Shown piece by piece: positions 32,727 through 41,007 of a stretch of 49,016 bases of DNA. The notes beneath the pieces are model-generated. The model searched no databases. It saw only the letters and a list, made by a program, of their open reading frames with translations, and was not told where the DNA came from. The DNA is taken from assembly GCA_016871535.1 (NCBI GenBank), contig VHCZ01000015.1:1-49016 (forward strand), given 5' to 3'. How positions within the stretch are numbered: position 1 is the first letter of the stretch; the number at the start of each line of letters is the position of its first letter. Origin of the DNA: Verrucomicrobiota bacterium (GTDB lineage Bacteria > Verrucomicrobiota > Verrucomicrobiia > Limisphaerales > SIBE01). A program made the position numbers and the translations under genes.

Positions 32727-33838
32727 AAGCGGCGCTTTTCAAAATGAACCTGGCAGAGATCGCAACCCGAGTGGCGTGTTCTCTCACGCGCGGACCGCAG
32801 CCTTTAGGCTGCTTCCGCGCGCTCTCCGCAGTCGAGCGTCGAAGCGGCCTAAAGGCCGCGGTCCGGAAGAATGGTTCATGCGAAGCTTCCTGTTCCTTAC
32901 GAACCTGCCCAAGGCCCACGAACCGAAAACCGCGCGGACCTCAACCTTTAGGCTGCTTCCGCGCGCAATTTGGAGTTCGGCGTGGAAGCGGCCTGAAGGC
33001 CGCGGCCCGAGGAGTTGGTTCATGGGAAGACACCCGCGCGGCCATTCTGTGCGCTCTCTTGTGCGTGCTGCTTTCTTGCATGATCCCCACGGCGTTCGGC
33101 GCCAATGAATCCACGAATGCGCCTGCGAGCACGGACGCGCCACGCTCCGAACCCGCATTGGTGGCGGGCGAATCCACCAACGCGCCTTCACTTCAGGGCT
33201 TCGCGGAATTCAAGATCGTTGCGGAGCGGAATATCTTCAACGCCAACCGGCGTCCGGGCACAGCCAATCGGCCACCTAGAACCGAACGCCCGCCCAGAAC
33301 CGAAGCGTTCTCTCTGGTCGGCACCTTCCTCTACGAAGACGGCAACTTTGCCTTTTTCGCCGGGACGGAATCGGGCTACAATAAAGTGTTGAAAGAAGGC
33401 GAGACGATTGGCGACTGCGAGATCACGAGCATCACGCAAGATTCGGTCAAACTGCTGAGCGGCGAGATGGAGATTGATCTGCCGCTGGGGCTTCAGATGA
33501 AGCGGCCAGAAGGAGGCAGATGGGAACTGGTTGTTGGCGCGGTCGCCTCGACCTCAGCAGCTCCTTCAACTTCGACATCGGCATCGGGAGGACGCGATCG
33601 GGGCTTCGGTTCCGATAACCGGCGGGATCGTGGTGGGTTCGGCTCGGACCTGCGGCGTCCGGGTGGAGACACTCGACGGGATCGCAGTTTCTGGGGGCGC
33701 GAACGCAGCGCGCCTTCCGCACCAGTCACGGAGGCGGCGCCGGAATCGAAACCGGCCGAGGCACCAGGCAATCCAGGTCCTGCGGACGACATTCTACAAA
33801 AACTGATGCAAAAACGGGAACAGGAGTTAAACAAATGA
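32723..33838 (+). CDS. GspC/PilP-like protein with in-frame palindromic repeats before its signal peptide
   Basis: ATG 32723 overlaps the M stop (ATGA). After MKAALFKMNLAEIATR the frame crosses two 75-bp palindromic modules and a linker (32791-33009). It then reaches the hydrophobic export segment AAILCALLCVLLSCMIPTAF, which has no suitable start codon of its own. The mature part contains FKIVAERNIFNANRRP and a small beta domain (FSLVGTFLYEDGNFAFFAGT), matching the HR domain of GspC or PilP. It ends in a Gly/Arg/Pro-rich tail. It should contact the secretin, encoded immediately downstream with another ATGA overlap. The in-frame repeats are best supported here. Confidence 0.75.
   Translation: MKAALFKMNLAEIATRVACSLTRGPQPLGCFRALSAVERRSGLKAAVRKNGSCEASCSLRTCPRPTNRKPRGPQPLGCFRAQFGVRRGSGLKAAARGVGSWEDTRAAILCALLCVLLSCMIPTAFGANESTNAPASTDAPRSEPALVAGESTNAPSLQGFAEFKIVAERNIFNANRRPGTANRPPRTERPPRTEAFSLVGTFLYEDGNFAFFAGTESGYNKVLKEGETIGDCEITSITQDSVKLLSGEMEIDLPLGLQMKRPEGGRWELVVGAVASTSAAPSTSTSASGGRDRGFGSDNRRDRGGFGSDLRRPGGDTRRDRSFWGRERSAPSAPVTEAAPESKPAEAPGNPGPADDILQKLMQKREQELNK
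32791..33009. repeat. Cassette-like palindromic array 2 inside a coding leader
   Basis: Two module-i copies (32791-32865 and 32935-33009, 75 bp each) with arms CAGCCTTTAGGCTGCTTCC and GAAGCGGCCTAAAGGCCGCG are joined by a linker starting GGTTCATGCGAAGCTTCC and ending CACGAACC. GGTTCATGGGAAG follows at 33017. The same module is at 12074-12148 and 45557-45629. Confidence 0.8.
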
Positions 33839-35547
33839 AAACCTCGAAGATTCGTGCAGCGGTCCTGACCCTTGCGGCAGGAGCATTCATCGCTTTCGCT
33901 CAAGAAACGGCGCCGCCTGCCCAAACCCCGGCGCCGCCCGCGGCAGCCCAGGAGCAGCCGGCGGCGGCAGACAAGCCTGCCGGAGACAAGGCAGCAGCGG
34001 CTCCGGCAAACGCCGCGGCTCCAGCCGAGAAACCCGCAACCACGCCAGCCAACGGCAACGCGGCAAACGGGAATGGCATTCGGCTCAATTTCCGCGGCGC
34101 GCCGTTGGAAGAGGTTTTGAATTACCTGAGCAAAGCCGCCGGCTTCATCATCGTTCCGGAGACCGACGTGAAGGGCAAAGTGGATGTCTGGAGCGGCCAG
34201 CCCTTGACCAAGGACGAGGCCTACGACCTGCTCAACACGATCCTCAAGAAAAATGGCATGGCCGCGCTGCGCAATGGCCGGACCTTGACCATCGTCAGCC
34301 TGGAAGAAGCGCGCAAACGCGACATCCCGGTTGTCCAAGGCAGAGAGCCCGAAGAGATTCCCAAGACGGATCAGATGGTCACGCAGGTGATTCCGATTCG
34401 TTACGCGGACGCCACGCAGATGACGCGAGACCTGCAGCCGCTGCTCCGGGATTACGCGACTTTGACCGCCAACCAGAGCGGCAACGCGCTGGTGCTCACC
34501 GCGACGCAAACCGATGTCAAACGAATGGTTGAAATCGTCAAAGCGCTCGACACTTCAATCTCCAGCATTTCCGGGATTCGCGTTTTCCAACTCCAGTACG
34601 CGGACGCGAAAGACCTGGCGAATGTGATCAAGGAATTGTTCGACACGTCGGCCACGCAGAGAAATCAAGGCCGGGGCGGCGCGGTGGGGGATCGGATCCA
34701 GCAACTCTTCAACACAGTCGGGGGGTTCGGGGGCGCTTTTGGCGGCGGGCCAGGCGACCGCGGCGGCGGCCCGGGCGGATTCGGCGGGCGCGCTGGAGGC
34801 GCGGGCGGCGCAAGCGAGGCGCGGCAGGCTGCTTCCAGAGTCGTGGCCGTGGCCGATGAGCGCACCAACTCCCTCGTGGTCAGTGCGCCTGACGAGTACC
34901 TGCCGACGATCGAACAAATGATCAAGCAGATCGACATCGTCATGGACGACCTCACCGTGCTGCGCGTGTTCCGTCTGAAGAACGCCGACCCGACTTATAT
35001 GGCCCAGCAATTGGGGGCGCTGTTTCCGGATGAGACCCGCAGCCAGAATAATCAATTCGGCCGGGGCGGATTTCAGTTCCTGGGAGGCGGACCCTTTGGA
35101 GGAGGCCGGGGCGGATTTGGCGGCCGGGGCGGCGCAGCCAGCACGGCCAATCAGAGCGAACGCATGAAGAAGCTGGGCCGTGTTCTCTCGGTCCCGGACG
35201 CGCGCACCAGCTCCCTCATCGTCAGCGCGTCGGCGGAACTCATGCCGCAAATCGCCCAGATGATCGAAGAACTCGACGCCGATCCGGCTCGGAAAGAGAA
35301 GGTGTTCGTTTTCTCGGTTGAGAACGCGAACATCCAGGACGTGGAAGAGCTCCTGAGCGACATGTTTCTCGGAAACAACAGTCAGTTGTCCAGCCGGAGG
35401 CGGACCCAGCAGCAGAATAACAACGCCTTGAACAATCGGCAGTTTAACACCACGCGGAATCTTGGAACGGGCGGCAACTTCGGCGGCGGACGCGGGGGGA
35501 CCGGAGGCGGTTTGCCCACCTTCGGCAGCGGCAACTTCGGGCCTTAG
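33835..35547 (+). CDS. Secretin N-domain protein (split GspD, part 1)
   Basis: A 570-residue exported protein: signal peptide 1-22, Ala/Pro-rich linker to about 78, then an N0/STN-like domain (IRLNFRGAPLEEVLNYLSKA). Three NolW-type N domains follow at about 183-240, 247-368 and 374-481 (each ending in a V-V-A-T-VK-M/I-LD pattern). A fourth begins at FVFSVENANIQDVEELLSDM (491-510) and stops in a Gly-rich tail. Long Gly-rich loops interrupt N domains 2 and 3. There is no beta-barrel secretin domain. The barrel is encoded separately at 35615. It overlaps the C-like gene by ATGA. It should form the periplasmic gate ring of the type II channel. Confidence 0.87.
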   Translation: MKTSKIRAAVLTLAAGAFIAFAQETAPPAQTPAPPAAAQEQPAAADKPAGDKAAAAPANAAAPAEKPATTPANGNAANGNGIRLNFRGAPLEEVLNYLSKAAGFIIVPETDVKGKVDVWSGQPLTKDEAYDLLNTILKKNGMAALRNGRTLTIVSLEEARKRDIPVVQGREPEEIPKTDQMVTQVIPIRYADATQMTRDLQPLLRDYATLTANQSGNALVLTATQTDVKRMVEIVKALDTSISSISGIRVFQLQYADAKDLANVIKELFDTSATQRNQGRGGAVGDRIQQLFNTVGGFGGAFGGGPGDRGGGPGGFGGRAGGAGGASEARQAASRVVAVADERTNSLVVSAPDEYLPTIEQMIKQIDIVMDDLTVLRVFRLKNADPTYMAQQLGALFPDETRSQNNQFGRGGFQFLGGGPFGGGRGGFGGRGGAASTANQSERMKKLGRVLSVPDARTSSLIVSASAELMPQIAQMIEELDADPARKEKVFVFSVENANIQDVEELLSDMFLGNNSQLSSRRRTQQQNNNALNNRQFNTTRNLGTGGNFGGGRGGTGGGLPTFGSGNFGP

Positions 35548-35614
35548 TCCGTCGATATCGTCCGGTGGCTCTGAGTTTGAAATCTGAAATCCGAAATCTG
35601 AAGTGGATCAGCCT

Positions 35615-36841
35615 ATGACATTCATGACGACAATACGTTTCTGGCACTTCTGCCTGGCTCTGGCCCTTGCACTGGGCTGCGCGCTGGATGCCTTCGCCCA
35701 ATTTGGCGGCGGCGGCTTTGGGGGTGGCGGCTTCGGCGGCGGCGGCGGGTTTGGCGGCGGCGGCGCCCTCGGGCGTGGCACGCTTCCTCAGTATCCCGCC
35801 GGCGGCCAGATCGGTTCCGCAATGTTTTCCTCCGACCCCGAATCCAGGAAACTGGTCGTCCGAACCGACGAGGATACGGCGAAGTACATCAGCATGGTCA
35901 TTTCCAACCTGGACCGCCCCAAACCGCAGGTCCTCATCAAGGTCGTTTTTATGGAAGTGTCCTACACGAAAGGATCCGATATCGGCGTGGAAGGATCGTT
36001 GGTCAAAAAGTTCGGAGGCGGAGGCTCCAGCAGCACGGGCATCGTCAATCAGGTGTTCGGGAGCGGGCTTTTGTCTCAGGCGCCCAGCGCGCTGGCGCCG
36101 GGAGCCGGCCTCTATACTGTTCTCGGCAATGATTTCCAGGCGACCTTGCGCGCCATTGCTCAAGCCGGAAAAACAGAAATCCTTTCGCGGCCGTCCATTC
36201 TCGCCCGCAACAACCAGCAAGCGACCATCAGCATCGGCCAACAAGTTCCATTGATCACCGGCACGCAAATCAGCGCGCTGGGGACCCAGAGCAGCAGTGT
36301 TTCCTACGCCAATGTCGGGATCATTCTCCAGGTGACGCCGTTCATCACGTCGGACGGGCTGGTGGAAATGATCGTCTCGCCACAGACCTCGGAACTGGCG
36401 GACCGGGCGCAGTGGGTTGCGACCGGGAACGGCGTCAGCGCGCCGGTCATCAATTCGCGCTCGGCGGACACCGTCGTCGTGGTTCCCGACGGCCAGCCGG
36501 TGGTCATCGGCGGCATGATGAAAAATCAGAAGCTTCAATCGGACAGCAAGATTCCGATTCTGGGCGACATCCCGCTGTTGGGCGCGGCCTTCAAACGAAA
36601 GATCACGGACAACGTCAAGACCGAGCTGTTGATTTTCCTGACGCCGCACATCGTCCGCGATCCGGTCGAACTTGCGCAAATGACGCAGAAGGAAAGAGGC
36701 GATCAGGAAATGGTCCCGAAATCCTTTTCGGAGCAAGAACTGGATAAGTTCCTGGACGGCGTGCCGGTCAAAGATCCGTCCACGATTGGCCTGCCGCCGC
36801 CGGAGCCGGCCAAACCGAAGCCGAATTCGAAGCGAAGGTAG
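35615..36841 (+). CDS. Secretin barrel protein (split GspD, part 2)
   Basis: A 408-residue exported protein with its own signal peptide (FWHFCLALALALGCALDAFA). A Gly-rich segment is followed by SRKLVVRTDEDTAKYISMVI, the second half of an N domain. Then comes the secretin family core: PQVLIKVVFMEVSYTKG, LSRPSILARNNQQATISIGQ, VPLITG, VGIILQVTPFI, and the signature VIGGMMKNQKLQSDSKIPIL leading to LGDIPLLGAAFK and ELLIFLTPHIV. It forms the outer-membrane pore. ATG 35615 is chosen over GTG 35603. It lies 67 bp after part 1, behind a GAAATCTGAAATCCGAAATC repeat. Confidence 0.9.
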   Translation: MTFMTTIRFWHFCLALALALGCALDAFAQFGGGGFGGGGFGGGGGFGGGGALGRGTLPQYPAGGQIGSAMFSSDPESRKLVVRTDEDTAKYISMVISNLDRPKPQVLIKVVFMEVSYTKGSDIGVEGSLVKKFGGGGSSSTGIVNQVFGSGLLSQAPSALAPGAGLYTVLGNDFQATLRAIAQAGKTEILSRPSILARNNQQATISIGQQVPLITGTQISALGTQSSSVSYANVGIILQVTPFITSDGLVEMIVSPQTSELADRAQWVATGNGVSAPVINSRSADTVVVVPDGQPVVIGGMMKNQKLQSDSKIPILGDIPLLGAAFKRKITDNVKTELLIFLTPHIVRDPVELAQMTQKERGDQEMVPKSFSEQELDKFLDGVPVKDPSTIGLPPPEPAKPKPNSKRR

Positions 36842-36861
36842 GCCTTCACAGGGTTTAGCGT

Positions 36862-37024
36862 GGGTGGGGATGCGTTCCACCGCGTCCCAAACTGAACCTT
36901 GAAGCAGACGGCTACCGGAAGGTGACGATGGGACGTCTGAGGTCTCGGGTATTCCCGTCCTCCGCTTTCGATTGGCCGAACGTCTTCCGGGTGAGATCAG
37001 GGACGCGGTGGAACGCGTCCGCGC
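36862..37024. repeat. Palindromic repeat family E after the secretin gene
   Basis: GATGCGTTCCACCGCGTCCC at the left and GGGACGCGGTGGAACGCGTC at the right form widely spaced inverted arms around about 110 bp, each arm itself a hairpin. Same family as 7652-7738. Confidence 0.7.
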
Positions 37025-37071
37025 CGAACGCAAAGCTTCCTTTGCCTGAAAAGATCAGTTAAACTCAAGTT

Positions 37072-38655
37072 ATGATCAGCCGGACCTCCCTCATTTATGC
37101 GCTGCTCGCCGCGGTCTGGGGAATCGTGATCGGCTGGCAGACCCTGGAGCATCAGCGAGTCAAGGAATCCAAGCGCACGGCCTTGCTGAACCGCCCGGTG
37201 GCTACGGCCAAAACGCTGGGCAAAGTCATCCAGTCGATCGCGTGGGACATGAAGTCGGGCCGCCTGGTCGCAAAGGAACGGTTGGAAACGGCGCTCAAAG
37301 GCCTCGTGACTGATGGCGAGCTAAGTTCGATTGCCCTCTTGAATGCCGCCGGAGAACAGGTCGTCGCCGCGGGCGCGCCGGTTGATCTCGATTCCATCGA
37401 CGGGTTGCTCCCGGGCGAATACTGGGGCGCTCGAACCCTGACCGTGGTCCGGCGCGTCGATCTGGACGCAAACAACGCGTCGGCCGGAGAAACGAATCGC
37501 CCGGCGATCGTCGTGCCATCAGCGCCCCCCAGATTCGGCTCGCCGCGGGACTGGACTCGATCCGGTGATGGCGGAACGAATTCCTCGGCCGTTCGCCCCG
37601 CGAACGCCTCGACGGGCAACCTGACGAACGCGACTGGCGACGTCAGTAATGCTTCGACAGCCAGTCTTGCCGGAAGCCAGCCTGGCAGTTCTTCAATCCG
37701 GATTCAAAACGATCGTTCTCCCGACCCTGGGCAGGGCGATGGCCGCCGGCGCAGAGGACCTCCGCCTTTCGTCATCAGCGAAGAGGAACGCATGTCGCGC
37801 GGACTTCACGACGTCGTCATCGCGATGTCCACGGAGTCGTTCCGGCAAGCGTGCATCCAGGATCTCTGGCTGCGGCTCGTCATTGGACTGTTCGCGGGTG
37901 TCTCGGTCGCGGGACTTGCCTTCGCCTGGCGCAACACGCAGAAATCTTCCGATTTGCAAATGCGGCTTCTGCGCGCCAGCGAGTTGAACTCGCATCTGAG
38001 GCAAATGAACGTCGCCGCGGCCGGTCTGGCGCACGAAACCCGCAATCCGCTCAACATCATCCGCGGCGTGGCGCAGATGATTTCCCGGGATGCCAGCACG
38101 TCGCAGGAAATCCGGAAGAAAACCTCCGAGATCACGGACGAGGTCGATCGGGTGACCGCGCAACTGAACGAATTCATCAATTACTCCAGGCCGCGCGACA
38201 TTCGCCGAGCGCACGTGGTCCTGAACGCCGTCGTGGCGGACGTGGCGCGCGCTTTGCAGAGCGATCTGGAGGACAAATCGATTCGGTTGAGCCGGACGGA
38301 GGAGCATCTGACCGTGGAAGCGGACGAGCAATTCCTCCGGCAGGTCCTTTTCAATCTGCTGCTCAACGCAGTCCAGGCTGTGGACAAGAACGGGGAAATT
38401 CAGATCGTGGCCAAGAAAACCAGCCCCTCCGAGGCTTGCCTGGAAGTGCGCGACAACGGTCCAGGCGTCCCCCCGGAACAGCGCAAGGAAATATTCAAAC
38501 CCTACTTCACGACGCATCAAAAGGGGACCGGGCTAGGTCTGGCGGTGGTGCAACAGATCGTCCTGGCGCACGGCTGGGAAATCGAGTGCCTGTCGAACGA
38601 CAGCCAGGGAGCGGTTTTCAGCATCAGCCGCATGCAACTGGCCGCGAAGGCGTAA
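37072..38655 (+). CDS. Membrane sensor histidine kinase
   Basis: A 527-residue kinase. Two membrane helices (about 5-22 and 267-286) enclose a periplasmic region of about 240 residues, whose distal part is low-complexity Asn/Ser/Thr-rich. The H-box AAAGLAHETRNPLNIIRGV carries phospho-acceptor His321. The ATPase shows the N-box FNLLLNAVQAV, G1 DNGPGVPPE and G2 GTGLGLAVVQ. It lacks a PAS domain. The NtrC-type regulator follows 130 bp later, so the pair forms a two-component system of AtoSC/ZraSR type. Because it lies just behind the secretion operon it may control it, but no target site was identified. Confidence 0.92.
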   Translation: MISRTSLIYALLAAVWGIVIGWQTLEHQRVKESKRTALLNRPVATAKTLGKVIQSIAWDMKSGRLVAKERLETALKGLVTDGELSSIALLNAAGEQVVAAGAPVDLDSIDGLLPGEYWGARTLTVVRRVDLDANNASAGETNRPAIVVPSAPPRFGSPRDWTRSGDGGTNSSAVRPANASTGNLTNATGDVSNASTASLAGSQPGSSSIRIQNDRSPDPGQGDGRRRRGPPPFVISEEERMSRGLHDVVIAMSTESFRQACIQDLWLRLVIGLFAGVSVAGLAFAWRNTQKSSDLQMRLLRASELNSHLRQMNVAAAGLAHETRNPLNIIRGVAQMISRDASTSQEIRKKTSEITDEVDRVTAQLNEFINYSRPRDIRRAHVVLNAVVADVARALQSDLEDKSIRLSRTEEHLTVEADEQFLRQVLFNLLLNAVQAVDKNGEIQIVAKKTSPSEACLEVRDNGPGVPPEQRKEIFKPYFTTHQKGTGLGLAVVQQIVLAHGWEIECLSNDSQGAVFSISRMQLAAKA

Positions 38656-38785
38656 ATCCCCCTCGTGCGCAAGAGCCGCATTACCTGCGTTGCCTGGTTA
38701 ACTCATGTAATGCCCTGACGACTTTCATTGCGGCTTTTGGACGCACGGGTAAATTCTCCAGCAAAACGCGAAGCCGCTGCGCCCC

Positions 38786-40159
38786 ATGCCGACGAAAGCT
38801 CACTCGCCTTCCCCGAAACCGCCGAAGATTCTGATCGTCGATGACGACGCGGGCCAGCGGAGCTTGTTGGACTCGTTCCTGAGGCGCCAGGGCTTTGAAA
38901 CGGTCATCGCCTCTTCCGGAGAACAAGCGCTGGAAATTCTGAAGGGCGAAGGCATTCAAATGATGATCTCCGACGTGCGGATGCCCGGAATGACCGGCCT
39001 GGCAACATTGCGGGAGGCGCGGCGCCAGCACTCCGTGCTCCCGGTCTTGCTCATCACGGCGTTTCCCGACATTCGCGACGCGGTGGGTGCAATGCGCGAC
39101 GGCGCGGTGAATTATCTGGAAAAACCGATTGACCTGGATGAATTGCTGTCCGCCGTGCGCAAGGCCATCGGAATCCAGGAGCAAACAGCACCCGCGTACG
39201 GGCAAGACAAGCCGCTCCCGCCTTATGTCGTGGCCAAGAGCCCGCTCATGGAAAACGTCTTTCGGGACGTCTCGCTGGTCGCGCCCTCGGACAGCCGGAT
39301 CCTGATCACCGGCGAGAGCGGCGTGGGCAAGGAGATCGTGGCCGGCGTGATCCACCAGTGGAGCGGCCGCGCGGCCGGACCGCTGGTCATCGTGAATTGC
39401 GCCGCCATTCCCGAGACGCTGTTGGAAAGCGAGTTGTTCGGCCACGAGAAAGGCGCGTTCACAGGCGCCACCAATCCGAGAGTGGGCCGTTTCGAGGAGG
39501 CCAACGGCGGCACCATTTTTCTGGATGAAATCACCGAGATGTCGCCGCCGCTTCAGGCCAAACTCTTGCGCGTGACGCAGGATGGCAGCTTCCAGCGCCT
39601 CGGCTCGAACAAGGAACGGCAAACCAACGCGCGACTCCTCGCCGCGACCAATCGCAATCTCGAAGAGGTCGTGAAGAAGGGAAGTTTCCGGGAGGATTTG
39701 TACTATCGGCTGAACGTCATGGAGATTTCCGTTCCACCGCTGCGGGAACGGACCGAAGACATCGTGCCTCTGGCCGGATTTTTCGTCGAACAATTCTCCA
39801 AACGCAAAGCGCGCTTCTCGGCCGCAGTGATCGCCATCCTGGAAAGCTATCAATGGCCGGGCAACGTGCGCGAGCTCCGCAACGCGATGGAACGCGCCAC
39901 GCTTCTCTCGCACGGGGAATTGATCCTGCCCGAACATTTGCCCGGCCGCATTCGCCAGGCCACCCAGAGCGAAAAGCCCCCTGAAACGACGCCGGCCAGC
40001 CGGCTGGAAGACATCGAACGCCAGGCCATTTTGCAGGTCTTGCGGGAAACCCACTTCAACCGCACGGAGGCCGCCAAGGTCCTCGGCATCAGCCGCCGCG
40101 CGCTGACCTACAAACTCCAGCACATGCGCGAGCAAGGCTACGCAGTGGATGCGCGCTAG
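38786..40159 (+). CDS. Sigma-54-dependent response regulator (NtrC family)
   Basis: A 457-residue regulator. The receiver domain has acidic pocket VDDD near 18-21, phospho-acceptor Asp63 (ISDVRMPG) and K113 (EKP). The AAA+ domain has Walker A GESGVGKE at 176-183 and the sigma-54-contacting loop GAFTGA at 223-228, with Walker B IFLDEI. The Fis-type helix-turn-helix near 415-450 reads FNRTEAAKVLGISRRALTYK. It activates sigma-54 promoters when phosphorylated by the neighbouring kinase. No -24/-12 promoter could be assigned confidently in this window. Confidence 0.95.
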   Translation: MPTKAHSPSPKPPKILIVDDDAGQRSLLDSFLRRQGFETVIASSGEQALEILKGEGIQMMISDVRMPGMTGLATLREARRQHSVLPVLLITAFPDIRDAVGAMRDGAVNYLEKPIDLDELLSAVRKAIGIQEQTAPAYGQDKPLPPYVVAKSPLMENVFRDVSLVAPSDSRILITGESGVGKEIVAGVIHQWSGRAAGPLVIVNCAAIPETLLESELFGHEKGAFTGATNPRVGRFEEANGGTIFLDEITEMSPPLQAKLLRVTQDGSFQRLGSNKERQTNARLLAATNRNLEEVVKKGSFREDLYYRLNVMEISVPPLRERTEDIVPLAGFFVEQFSKRKARFSAAVIAILESYQWPGNVRELRNAMERATLLSHGELILPEHLPGRIRQATQSEKPPETTPASRLEDIERQAILQVLRETHFNRTEAAKVLGISRRALTYKLQHMREQGYAVDAR

Positions 40160-40210
40160 GTATTCTATTGGAAAGCCAGCAACGAATGGTGTCGTGAAAA
40201 ACTGGATAGA

Positions 40211-40534
40211 CGAACAGGAAGGCACGAGAACATGAAAACAGTGTCTGTGACGGAGCTGACGATCCGTTCGCCGCCGCGGCTAAGCGTCTCGCCAAGCCTC
40301 GCTCGCATCTGCCGAACGATTATGCACTCAACCACGGTCACTACGTTCGCGGCGCCCTTGATCAGATCAAGAACCAACCGCGCGCTATCTGCCCGTCGCC
40401 GTTGTTCGTGGATAGCAAGCTGACGAGCATGATTCAATGCGCGGACTTGTGTGCGTTTGCCGTCCGTTCATGCTTGACCAGGAAGGAGGCGCACCGCTTT
40501 GATCGCATTGGCCAGATTCAAAAAAGTCCAGGGC
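40211..40534 (+). pseudogene. DUF3800-like C-terminal remnant
   Basis: One frame is open from a stop near 40205 and reads LPNDYALNHGHYVRGALDQI, then PLFVDSKLTSMIQCADLCAF and AVRS. The FVDS-hydrophobic-Q-ADL-A pattern resembles the C-terminus of DUF3800 proteins, RNase H-like proteins common in mobile and defence regions. The first ATG in this frame is only at 40402, after most of the conserved part, so the gene has lost its 5' end. A second frame from ATG 40232 begins MKTVSVTEL, like a Phd/YefM antitoxin start, then degenerates. Identified by eye only. Confidence 0.45.
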
Positions 40535-40717
40535 TTAAGCCTTGTCACGCGGAGGCAGAATATGAAGTTCCCGGCAAATCGTTTCCACCGAAGCCCTCAA
40601 ATCCTCCAAGCATTCCTTTCGCGTCTTGCCCTGGCCATTGGCTCCCTTAATTTCTGGACACCAGCCGACATACCAGCCGCCATCCTTGAAAATCACGGCT
40701 GTGTACTCCGGTTTCAT
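40535..40717 (-). CDS. HicB-like antitoxin, orphan
   Basis: A 60-residue protein: MKPEYTAVIFKDGGWYVGWC, then PEIKGANGQGKTRKECLEDL. This is the short HicB domain, a partly RNase H-like fold, without the C-terminal DNA-binding segment of longer HicB proteins. It would neutralise a HicA mRNA interferase, but no HicA gene is visible on either side. It lies tail to tail with the DUF3800-like remnant, in a small decayed region between the regulator and the dehydrogenase genes. It may act with a HicA elsewhere or be a leftover. Confidence 0.65.
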   Translation of the reverse strand: MKPEYTAVIFKDGGWYVGWCPEIKGANGQGKTRKECLEDLRASVETICRELHILPPRDKA

Positions 40718-41007
40718 CGCGACAATTTAGGCGGCGGACGAGATGACTTCAACCGGCAAAATGGCTCCAGGAGAAAATTCGGCTGGAAAATCGACAGCGT
40801 TCCATCGAAAAACTGTTTTGGCCCAGCCAATGGCTCAGTATGATGCCGCCATGAATACGCGTCGCGGGTACCGACCACGGATTTCGCGGAGGACACGGAT
40901 CAGAAATGGTTTTTCTGGAATGGTATCCGTGTTTATCCGAGGGATCCGTGGTTAGGAATCGGGATGACGGTCTTAAGAACAACATCTTGAAGCATCGAAC
41001 CAAGCGT
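40718..41007. other. Intergenic region upstream of the PVC dehydrogenase gene
   Basis: No gene is seen. The sequence ACGGATTTCGCGGAGGACACGGATCAG and nearby CACGGAT/ATCCGTG pairs (about 40876-40955) form a common bacterial-type imperfect palindrome. The remainder should hold the promoter of the downstream gene. Confidence 0.5.

Noticed and set aside
35640-35665. Sigma-54-like TGGCAC at the start of the second secretin gene
   Set aside because: TGGCAC is present, but no TTGC at the right spacing follows, and it lies inside the signal-peptide coding sequence.
40165-40437. Minus-strand open frame opposite the DUF3800-like remnant
   Set aside because: No family resemblance; the plus-strand reading has the recognisable FVDS/ADL pattern.
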